Assembly (NCBI GenBank): GCA_041398605.1
Contig: JAWKUK010000005.1
Coordinates: forward strand, 186,001-250,000
From: JAWKUK01 sp041398605
GTDB taxonomy: Bacteria; Planctomycetota; UBA1135; GCA-002686595
Reading direction: 5' to 3'
DNA: 64,000 nt
The notes under the pieces are model-generated. The model did no database searches. It had not been told where the DNA came from and saw nothing but the letters and a program-made list of their open reading frames with translations. The number at the start of each line of letters is the position of its first letter. Within the stretch, counting starts at the first letter, position 1. Position numbers and translations under genes: made by a program. Shown here one piece after another: positions 8,967 to 18,040 of this stretch.

Positions 8967-10653
8967 CGAGCTGCGGCAGCTGTTCTGGTACGGCAGCGGC
9001 GCGCTCGCGCTCGTGTCGGCGGTCTTGCGCCCAAGGGCGGGGCGGCGCGCGTTCGCCGCGGTCTCGCGCGGCGCGGCGCGGCTCGGGTCGGTCACGTGGC
9101 GGTGGGTCGCTGTGTGTTTTGTGCTCGGTGTGGCGCTGCCGCTGTACGGCGCGTATCAGGTCCGCTGGCCGCAGCCGGGCATCCATGACGAGTTCGCGTA
9201 CTTGCTGATGGCGGAGACGTTCGCGGACGGGCGCTGTGCGATGCCGACGCCGGCGCTGCCCGAGTTCTTCGAGACGTACCACGTCATCCAGCACCCGACC
9301 TATGCCGCGAAGTACCCGCCCGCGATGGGGGTGCCGTTGGCCATCGGGATCAAGCTGTTCGGTGAGCCACGCGCGGGCCTCTGGCTGCAGGCCGGCGCGC
9401 TGGCCGCGTCGATCGCGTGGATGCTGTTCGGGTGGCTGCCGCGGCGCTGGGCGGTGATCGGCTCGCTCGTCGGGCTGCTGCGCTTTTGCGCGAGCGGCGT
9501 CTGGGTGCAGACGTTCTACAACGGCGCGGTCGCAGGCATTGGCGGCGCGCTGGCGCTCGGCGCGCTCGGGCGCATCTTGCGCGCGACGGAGGCGCGGCCC
9601 GTGCGCGGGTGGCACGGCGCGCTCCTCGCGGTCGGGCTCGGCATCCTGGCGAACTCGCGGCCGTTCGAGGGGCTCGTGCTCGGCCTCGTGCTCGCGGTCG
9701 CGCTGGCGCTCTGGGTGGTGCGACGCGCGCGGCGCGGAGCCCTGGGCGCCGTGCGTCGCCTTGCGGCGCCCGCTGTCGTCGTGCTCGTGGCGTGCGGCGC
9801 CGCGATGGCGCGCTACAACTATCTCGTGACGGGCAGCGCGACGCGCCTGCCGTATTCGGTCTACGACGAGCAGTACGCGATCTATCCGCCGTTCCTTTGG
9901 CAGCCGCTCCACGAAGCCCCGCCGATCCGACACGCGGTGATGCGCGAGTTCTCCGAGGGCTTCCAGCGCGGCGGATACGGCGCGTGGGGCGACGCGTCGG
10001 CGATGTTGGACCTGGCGCAGGCGCGCGCGACGGAGCTCGCGTTCGACTTCGTCGGTTGGCCGCTCTGGCTCCCGCTCGCGCTGTTCATCCTGCGCCCACG
10101 GCGGCGCGGTGTGCGCTGGGCCGCAGCGGCGCTCGCCGCGACGTTCGCCGCGCTGTGTACGACGACGTACCTCGAGCCGCGCTATGCGGCGCCGGTCGTC
10201 AGCGCGATGCTGCTGCTCGTGACCTTCGGGCTCGCGAACCTGCGGCGATTGCCGTTGGTCGGGCGTCGGCTCGGCCGTCGGTTGGGGCCCACGGTGACGT
10301 TGGCGTTCCTGTTCGCGTTTGGCGCGACGTATGTGCAGGACCTCTTGGAGACGTACCCGCCCCCGATCTCCTGGTTCGGCCGCGTGCGCGCGGAGGTCGT
10401 GAGGCAGCTTGACGCCAGCCCCGGCGAGGACCTCGTCTTCGTGCGCTACGTCGAGGGCCACCAGCCGCACCACGAGTGGGTCGTGAACGGCGCGCACATC
10501 GACGCGCAGCCGATCATCTGGGCCCGCGACCTGGGCGCAGCCGAGAACGCTCGTTTGATCGAGCGCTACCCCGAGCGCACGCTCTGGACCCTCACCTCCG
10601 GCGAGCTCTTGCGCGATGGTCCGATCCTGGACCCCTACGCAGCTCCGCGTTGA
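8956..10653 (+). CDS. Polytopic membrane protein, GT-C glycosyltransferase-like
   Basis: The 565-residue protein starts at a GTG lying inside the end of the GT2 gene. After two N-terminal helices, an acidic loop (PGIHDEFAYLLMAETFADGRCAMP) resembles the first periplasmic loop of GT-C transferases. YAAKYPPAMG stands where EHHPP-like motifs usually lie. About ten hydrophobic segments follow, then an extracytoplasmic C-terminal domain of about 90 residues. I do not recognise a named family with certainty. The coupling to the GT2 gene supports a role in transferring lipid-linked sugar onto protein or glycan. A scaffold or flippase role is also possible. Confidence 0.6.
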   Translation: MTADELRQLFWYGSGALALVSAVLRPRAGRRAFAAVSRGAARLGSVTWRWVAVCFVLGVALPLYGAYQVRWPQPGIHDEFAYLLMAETFADGRCAMPTPALPEFFETYHVIQHPTYAAKYPPAMGVPLAIGIKLFGEPRAGLWLQAGALAASIAWMLFGWLPRRWAVIGSLVGLLRFCASGVWVQTFYNGAVAGIGGALALGALGRILRATEARPVRGWHGALLAVGLGILANSRPFEGLVLGLVLAVALALWVVRRARRGALGAVRRLAAPAVVVLVACGAAMARYNYLVTGSATRLPYSVYDEQYAIYPPFLWQPLHEAPPIRHAVMREFSEGFQRGGYGAWGDASAMLDLAQARATELAFDFVGWPLWLPLALFILRPRRRGVRWAAAALAATFAALCTTTYLEPRYAAPVVSAMLLLVTFGLANLRRLPLVGRRLGRRLGPTVTLAFLFAFGATYVQDLLETYPPPISWFGRVRAEVVRQLDASPGEDLVFVRYVEGHQPHHEWVVNGAHIDAQPIIWARDLGAAENARLIERYPERTLWTLTSGELLRDGPILDPYAAPR

Positions 10654-10815
10654 CCGCGCGCGAGCTCCGCGCCTGGGTGCCCGCTGGGAGCCCGCTTGTG
10701 AGCCGGGCGGAGATTCGCCTCGGAATGGGCGTGACAGATGCAGGCCAAGCCCGTTCCAGGGTCAGTCCTGCGTCCCCTTTCACGGCACCCCGCGGGTGCA
10801 AACTTCCGAAGCCTC

Positions 10816-12345
10816 ATGTCGTCACACTTCCCCATGGGCGCGCTCGACCGCGCGCTGAGGGCCCTGGCCCTGTCTCTCTTGGCCCCGCTCGGACCCGCGA
10901 GCCTTGCGTGGTGCGCCCCAGCGCCCCTTGCGCCCGCACTGGCGCAAGGGGCGGACGAGGGTGGGGTCGTTCGATGGCCCTTGCCTGCGCCTGGCGACCT
11001 GCGCGCCGCGCTGCAGGAAGTGCGCAGCCTGTACCTCGCGCGCCTCGCCGACTCGACGCAGCAAGCGCGCGAGACGCTGGCCGAGATGCTGCGCGAGCGC
11101 GGGCGCACGCTGGAGGCCGGCTCAGCCCATCAATATGCGATGTGGGTCACCGCGGTCGACGTCGCGTCCGAGGCGGGCTTGCTCGAGGCGTCCTTCGGGG
11201 CGGTCGACGAGCTCGCCGATAGCTACGCCGTCGACCGCTGTGAGCTGCGCGTTGAAGCGTTCCGCGCCGTCGTCGACGCGACCTCGTCCGGCGAGCTCGC
11301 TGCCCTCGCGCTCCCTGGGGTCGAGCTGTTGGAGCAAGTGGTCGACGGGCTACAGCCGCAGGCGGGCGACCTTGTCGTCGAAGCGCTCCGCGCGCCTGTC
11401 GCCGCGTTCGACGACGCGTCCCTCACGAAGACGTTCGAGTCGCTCAAGGGCGCGGTCGGAGACCTGCGCAAGGTCGTCCGTGCGTTGAAGCGGCTCGAAC
11501 ATGAGCCGAATCACTCGGCGTCGCGGCGCGTCGTTGGCGAGTACCTCTGCTTCCGCCGCCGCGACTTCGAAGCAGGCGTCCCTCACCTCGCTGCGTCGAC
11601 GGACAAGCGGCTGCAGCGGCTGGCAGCCCTGGACCTTGCCGCCCCTGCGGGCCTCGCTGCGCGGCTCGATGCTGCGGAGGCGTGGTTCGAGCTCGGACGC
11701 AAGGAGTCAGGCGACGTCACGGAGGCGGCCTTTGAACGCTGCGAGCACTGGCTCGATCTGGCCGGCGCGGAGGCGGATGGTCTCGACCAATTCCGGGTCG
11801 AAGACCGCAGGAGCGCGCTCACAGCGGCCCGCGCCGAGCTCGCGGAGAAGCGGGCCGCGGCGAGCCCGAAGCGCCCCTTGGAGTGGCGCGAGGCCCGCTA
11901 CTTGCCAGGGGACGCGCCCTTCACGACCCTCGGGTCTCCCATGCGGCAATTCACCTTCGACGGTGGACGTTATGCCTCGACGTGGGGGGCGCAGAAGGAC
12001 AAGGACATCGGAGTCACCCATTGCGCCATCAAGGCGCGGGTCGACTCGGCGCTGACGTTCTCAGTCCATGGCGGCCCGCAGCGGGTCGTGCTCGTGCTCG
12101 AATCGCAAGCGCCGCCGCGCACGACGACGGACATCGTGGGCCTCGCGACGTCCATTGAGGCTGGCGCGTACGGCACGGTCCTTCAATCGATCGCTGGACG
12201 GCGTGACAACAAGAACCACATCCCCGTGACCTGGGACCTCTCTCCGTACGCCGGCCAGACCCTGAGGGTCTACATCCTCGACACGAGCAAGCGCGGGTGG
12301 GGCTTTGTGTCCCTCTCGGAGATCGTGCACCGTTGGCGCCAGTGA
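10816..12345 (+). CDS. Exported protein of unknown function with C-terminal galactose-binding-like domain
   Basis: The 509-residue product starts MSSHFPMGALDRALRALALS and has a hydrophobic signal segment ending near ALAQG, so it is probably exported. ATG 10834 is an alternative start. The middle (about residues 60-370) is helical and charged, with no recognised motif. The last 130 residues include TWDLSPYAGQTLRVYILD and GWGFVSLSEIV. These resemble the W-D-hydrophobic-G-(Q/K)...GWGxIxxDEI segment of beta-sandwich modules attached to levanase-like hydrolases. No catalytic signature is visible. Role unknown; carbohydrate or surface binding is a guess from that module. Confidence 0.6.
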   Translation: MSSHFPMGALDRALRALALSLLAPLGPASLAWCAPAPLAPALAQGADEGGVVRWPLPAPGDLRAALQEVRSLYLARLADSTQQARETLAEMLRERGRTLEAGSAHQYAMWVTAVDVASEAGLLEASFGAVDELADSYAVDRCELRVEAFRAVVDATSSGELAALALPGVELLEQVVDGLQPQAGDLVVEALRAPVAAFDDASLTKTFESLKGAVGDLRKVVRALKRLEHEPNHSASRRVVGEYLCFRRRDFEAGVPHLAASTDKRLQRLAALDLAAPAGLAARLDAAEAWFELGRKESGDVTEAAFERCEHWLDLAGAEADGLDQFRVEDRRSALTAARAELAEKRAAASPKRPLEWREARYLPGDAPFTTLGSPMRQFTFDGGRYASTWGAQKDKDIGVTHCAIKARVDSALTFSVHGGPQRVVLVLESQAPPRTTTDIVGLATSIEAGAYGTVLQSIAGRRDNKNHIPVTWDLSPYAGQTLRVYILDTSKRGWGFVSLSEIVHRWRQ

Positions 12346-12366
12346 GCCGCGTCGTGGAGGCGGCTC
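12344..12366. terminator. Hairpin between convergent genes
   Basis: GAGCCGC (12344-12350) pairs perfectly with GCGGCTC (12360-12366) around a 9-nt loop, filling the 25-nt gap between two convergent stop codons. It has no T-run. It is probably a bidirectional terminator. Confidence 0.45.
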
Positions 12367-12370
12367 CGGA

Positions 12371-13102
12371 TCACCGCGAGCCGTCGTCCGCGCGCTTCAA
12401 CGGGCGGCCGTAGATGTCGCGGCCTTCGGCGGAGTCGCGCTTCTCGCGGCCGAAGATGTCGCGCGCGCCGGAGCGGCTCGACTGCTTGCGCGTGAAGGCC
12501 ATGCGGTTGCCCTGACCGAACTTCAGCACGAGCGTGTCGTCGGTCTGCTCGACGGCGTACTGGCGCGCGAAGCCGCTGCGCTCCCACTCGAGCTCGCCCG
12601 TGACGTCGTCGATGAAGGAGCCGATCAGCGTGTCGACGTTGAGCGTGCGGTCGGGCCGCAGCTCATACTCGGCAATGAACGACTGGTGCACGTCCGTACC
12701 CCGGTCCGAGAGCGAGCCCGTGCCCGGCCACGACATGTGCAGCTCGAACGACAGGAACCCGTCGTGCACCAGCATCAAGCCGCTGCCCGCCCGGCCCCGG
12801 TCAGGGAACCCCACGAGCTGGATGTCGATCAACTGCCAACAGCCCTGCAGAGAGTCCTTGGCCTTGTCCTTGGCGCTGCGCTGGATCACGCGGCCGTAGA
12901 TGTCGAGCTCGGGCTGCGGGGCGGCCTCGTCGCCCTCCTCCTTCGGCTTCCTGTCGCCACGGCCCGGCGTCGGCTCCTGGCTCGTGCGGGCGCGGGGCTC
13001 CTGCGCGGCCCGCCCCTCGGCGTCGCCCCAGAGCGTCGAAACGAACGGCAACGGGAGGGCGAGGGCGAGGGAGAAGGCGAGGGAGGGCAGGGTCGCGCGC
13101 AT
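12371..13102 (-). CDS. Exported protein with three DI(Y/F)GR motifs, unknown function
   Basis: The 243-residue protein has a clear signal peptide (MRATLPSLAFSLALALPLPF), a charged disordered segment and a roughly 110-residue beta-rich central region beginning LQGCWQLIDIQLVGFPDRGR. That region looks lipocalin-like (inferred from pattern only). A short motif occurs three times: LDIYGRVIQR just before the central domain, then RDIFGREKRD and RDIYGRPLKR near the C-terminus. I do not recognise a family. Its 3' end is convergent with the preceding gene; upstream it is divergent from the DsbD-like gene by 221 bp. Confidence 0.65.
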   Translation of the reverse strand: MRATLPSLAFSLALALPLPFVSTLWGDAEGRAAQEPRARTSQEPTPGRGDRKPKEEGDEAAPQPELDIYGRVIQRSAKDKAKDSLQGCWQLIDIQLVGFPDRGRAGSGLMLVHDGFLSFELHMSWPGTGSLSDRGTDVHQSFIAEYELRPDRTLNVDTLIGSFIDDVTGELEWERSGFARQYAVEQTDDTLVLKFGQGNRMAFTRKQSSRSGARDIFGREKRDSAEGRDIYGRPLKRADDGSR

Positions 13103-13323
13103 GGCAGTGTCTCGGTCCTGGCTGGGCTTGGTCTGAACCAGTGTCGGTCAGATCGCCCGATCCCCCAAGGGGTTCAGAGAGTGTTCGGCATACGTGACAG
13201 GTTTGGAAACCGCGCAGTTCGTGTCGTCACCGACCTGGCGCCGCTCGTACGGGGCTCCGCCTGGTCCTGACCCCTGCTATCCTGCCTGCCCCGCCCGTCG
13301 CGGGTCCCCTCCAACGAGCCCCC

Positions 13324-15776
13324 ATGAGATCACTCTTTCTCGCGTGCCTGGCGGTCGCGCTCGCGGCGCTTGCCGGCGCTCAGTCGGCGACGGCCAAGCT
13401 CTACACCAAAGCCGAGGGCGGCAAGGTCCTCGTCGCGATTCAAGTCACGCCCGATCCGGGGGCCTGGGTCTATCACGACGAGGCTGATTCGGGCGGCAAG
13501 CCGACGGTGGTCACCCTCGGGCCGGACAACCTGACCTGGTCCAAGCCGGCGTTCCCGGCGCCCACGATCAAGGACGACCCGATCGTCGGGAAGGCGAAGG
13601 TCCACAAGCACAAGTTCTACATCTACGCCGTTGGCGAGGGGGAGGGCGTCGAGCCGGCGGACGTGACCGTGCAGCTCGACGGGCTCGCGTGCAACGACCG
13701 TATGTGCTTGCCGTGGAGCGTGCCGAGCATCCCCAACCGCGGCGCCGGGGCAGAGGCGGTCTGGGCTGAGTTCCCGGCGGCGCTCCTGGCCGGGTCTGCG
13801 CCCGCGGCAGCGATCTCCGAGCCCCCGCCGGCGTCCCAGCCTGCCGCGGCCCCGACCGAGGGCAGCGCCGACACCTGGAAGCCCAACTTCACAGGCGGGG
13901 ACCGGGTCGTGTCGCGCGCCTTTGCGCGCGTCGAGGGCGAGACCGTGACCGTCGCGGTTGAGCTCGCGATCGCGCCCAAGTTCCACATCTACCACGGCCC
14001 AGCCCAGTCCGACGTCGGCCCGGGGGTCGGCCTGCCGACGACGCCGTCGATCGAGGGCGGGAACGTCGATTGGGGCGACTGGGTGTTCCCGACCCCGCAC
14101 GAGTACGACGACGGCTTCACGGACATCACGTACGTGCACGAGGGCCGCGCCGTGCTGCGCGTCACGGGGGAGGCGTACGGTGCGTTCGACCCCGAGTCCG
14201 TCGAGATCAAGATCGACGGGCAGACGTGTGACGACAAGGGCTGCATGGTCTTCGCGGTCGCGCCGGCGCTCGGGGAGGGTGCGGGGCCGGACGCGCTCTT
14301 CGCGGCGGCGGCGGCAACGGCAACGGAGCACTCAGGAGCGGGCGCAGCCGACGCGGGTACGACGGACGCGGTCGCCCTGACCGCGGTCGAGGGCGGCCCG
14401 CCCGCGCAAAAGGAGTCGAAGAGCCTGCTGCAGTTCCTGCTGCTGGCGATGGGCGCGGGGTTCATCACGCTGCTGATGCCCTGCACCTACCCGATGATCC
14501 CGATCACGATCTCCTTCTTCACGAAGCAGGCGACCGCGCGCAACGGGAACGTCTTGAGCCTCGCGCTGCTCTACGGCTTCGGCATCGTCGCGATCTTCGT
14601 GCTGATCGGCGCGCTGATCGGGCCGATCATCGTCGAGGTGGCCCAGGGCTGGCCGATGAACCTCGCGATCGGCATCTTGTTCGTCGTCTTCGCGCTGTCG
14701 CTCTTCGGCATGATCAACCTGCAGCCGCCGGCGTTCTTGATGAACGCCGCAGGCAAGGCCAGCCAGCGCGGCGGGTACTTCGGCGTGTTCCTGATGGGCG
14801 CGTGCCTCGTCATCACGTCGTTCACGTGCACCGCGCCGTTTGTCGGCTCGCTGCTCGGCGCGGGCGCGGGCTCTTCGCTCCTGCGCATCGTCCTCGGGAT
14901 GGGCGTGTTCGGCCTGACGATGGCGACGCCGTTTGTGTTCCTCGCCCTCGTGCCGGGCAAGCTGCAGAAGCTGCCGCAGGCCGGCGGCTGGATGGAGACC
15001 CTGAAGGTCTTCATGGGCTTCGTCGAGCTCGCGGCGGCGATGAAGTTCTTCTCGAACGCCGACATCGTGCTGTCGGGCAGCGAGTTCATCGAGGGCAACG
15101 GCCTCATCTCGCGCGAGCTCTTCCTGGCCACTTGGAGCGGCATCGCGCTCGTCGCTGCGATGTACCTCTTCGGGCGCATCAACCTGAAGGGCGAGAGCCC
15201 GGACGGGCACATCGGCCCGGGCCGCCTCATGGGCGGGCTCGGCAGCGTGCTGTTCGCGCTCTATTGCTGGCTCGGCGTGCAGGGGTACCAGCTCGGCGGC
15301 GTGATGAGCGCCCTCGCGCCGCCCACGCACTACACGGCCGGCCTCGTGCCGACCTTCCAAGGCAGCGGCGGCGGCGCCCCCGCGCAGGCGCACACGGTCA
15401 TCAAGGACGACTACGACGCGGCGGTGTCCACGGCGAAGCGTGAGGGCAAGGTGCTGCTCGCGAACTTCACCGGCCACACATGAGTGAACTGTCGGAAGAT
15501 GGAGGACTACATCTTCCCGAGGCCGGCGGTCGCCGGCGAGCTCGCCTACTTCATCGAAGCCCGTCTCCACTCGGACGCCCACGATCCCGAGTTGCGTGAG
15601 CGCATCCAAGGATTGATCACGAGCGTCGCGCACGGCATCGGTCAGCCGATCTATGTCGCGCTCGACCCGCACACCGGGGCGGAGCTCGGACGGTACGAGG
15701 GCGCCGCGCTGACGCCCAACGATACGCGTGACTTCATCGCGTTCTTGCAGGGGGCCCGTCAACAGCTCGGGGTCCA

Positions 15777-15780
<4 letters not shown>
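13324..15780 (+). CDS. DsbD-type thiol:disulfide reductase, probable selenoprotein (in-frame TGA at 15481-15483)
   Basis: Read through the TGA, this is an 818-residue DsbD-like protein. It has a signal peptide, then two tandem DsbD-N-like domains ending in CNDRMC (C123/C128) and CDDKGC (C302/C307). About eight membrane helices follow from residue 368, carrying MPCTYPMIPITISFFTKQ and SFTCTAPFVGSLL with the two intramembrane redox cysteines. A C-terminal thioredoxin domain completes it. That domain reads NFTGHT-TGA-VNCRKMEDYIF, where family members have FTGxxCxNCRxME. The TGA therefore replaces the first catalytic Cys (position 720, UxxC with C723). The frame stays open for 98 more codons of good thioredoxin sequence, and a SECIS-like hairpin follows. 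DsbD moves electrons from cytosolic thioredoxin to periplasmic partners. A sequencing error (TGC to TGA) is the alternative; separate short genes are unlikely because the break bisects a fold. Confidence 0.8.
15491..15520 (+). promoter_or_regulatory. Candidate bacterial SECIS hairpin downstream of in-frame TGA
   Basis: GGAAGATG (15494-15501) pairs perfectly with CATCTTCC (15510-15517) around the loop GAGGACTA (15502-15509). T15492/C15493 can add two pairs with G15519/A15520 if C15518 is bulged. The loop starts 18 nt after the TGA and begins with G. As I recall the published bacterial SECIS model, the apical loop lies about 16-37 nt after UGA and carries a G near its start. The hairpin sits within the coding sequence, as expected for bacteria. 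Confidence 0.65.
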
Positions 15781-17228
<1,448 letters not shown>

Positions 17229-17231
17229 GCC

Positions 17232-17251
17232 GGCGGCGCGCGCCTGCCGCC
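17232..17251 (+). terminator. Hairpin after methyltransferase gene
   Basis: GGCGGC (17232-17237) pairs with GCCGCC (17246-17251) over an 8-nt loop, directly after the stop and followed by TTGT. The stem is short, so this is only a candidate. Confidence 0.35.
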
Positions 17252-17287
17252 TTGTAAATCCCTTGCTGCGGCGCGGGTGGTTGGGCG

Positions 17288-17293
17288 TAGGAT
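17288..17293 (+). promoter_or_regulatory. Candidate -10 box (TAGGAT) for rpiA
   Basis: TAGGAT lies 15 nt before the rpiA ATG. TTGCTG stands 19 nt upstream as a possible but over-spaced -35. The predicted leader is about 9 nt. Confidence 0.3.
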
Positions 17294-17308
17294 CGGCGCC
17301 ACAGCACC

Positions 17309-18010
17309 ATGACAACCGCGCAGCACAACCCCAAGGAGGTCTCCGGCCGTCGCGCCGCGGACCTGGTCGAGGACGGGATGGTCGTCGGGCTCGGGACGGG
17401 GTCGACGGTCGCGTTCACGCTCGACCGCCTGGCCGAGCGCATCCGCGACGAGGGCCTCTCGATCCGCGGAGTGCCGACGTCGCTCGACACGGAGCGCAAG
17501 GCCAAGGCCCTCGGCATCCCGCTCGTGACGCTCGACGAGGTCGACGGCATCGACCTGACGATCGACGGCGCGGACGAGGTGGACGGCGCGTTGAACCTGA
17601 CGAAGGGCGGCGGCGGCGCGCTCTTGCGCGAGAAGGTCGTCGCGCACGCGTCGTGCACGCTGGTGATCGTCGTCGGGCGCGAGAAGCTCGTCGAGCGGCT
17701 GGGCACGACGTTCTTGCTGCCGGTCGAGGTCGTGCCGTTCGCGCGCGCGACGGTCGCGCGCGAGGTGCGTGAGCTCGGCGCCGAGCCGATCCTGCGCATG
17801 TCCGAGGACGGCAAGCCTTACCTCACCGACAACGGCAACCAGATCCTGGACTGCCGCTTCGCGGAGGGCATCGAGAGCCCCGAGCTGATGGAGCTCGACC
17901 TCGGCTGCATCCCCGGCGTCGTCGAGTCGGGCCTCTTCGTCGGGATGGCCGACGTCATCGTCGTCGGCGACCGCGAGGGCAACGTCGAGCTGATCGAGAG
18001 CGAGGTCTGA
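17309..18010 (+). CDS. rpiA: Ribose-5-phosphate isomerase A
   Basis: The 233-residue protein matches RpiA along its full length. It has VGLGTGSTVAFTLDRLAERI near the N-terminus (substrate phosphate loop), TIDGADEVDGALNLTKGGGGALLREKV (the active-site DGADE and KGGGGA signatures) and a C-terminal NVELIE stretch. It interconverts ribose-5-phosphate and ribulose-5-phosphate in the pentose phosphate pathway in the cytosol. Length agrees with the usual 220-235 residues. It stands alone between the methyltransferase gene and a convergent cytochrome gene. Confidence 0.95.
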   Translation: MTTAQHNPKEVSGRRAADLVEDGMVVGLGTGSTVAFTLDRLAERIRDEGLSIRGVPTSLDTERKAKALGIPLVTLDEVDGIDLTIDGADEVDGALNLTKGGGGALLREKVVAHASCTLVIVVGREKLVERLGTTFLLPVEVVPFARATVAREVRELGAEPILRMSEDGKPYLTDNGNQILDCRFAEGIESPELMELDLGCIPGVVESGLFVGMADVIVVGDREGNVELIESEV

Positions 18011-18040
18011 TCGCGCGCGGCGTTGCCCTCGGGGCGGCGC

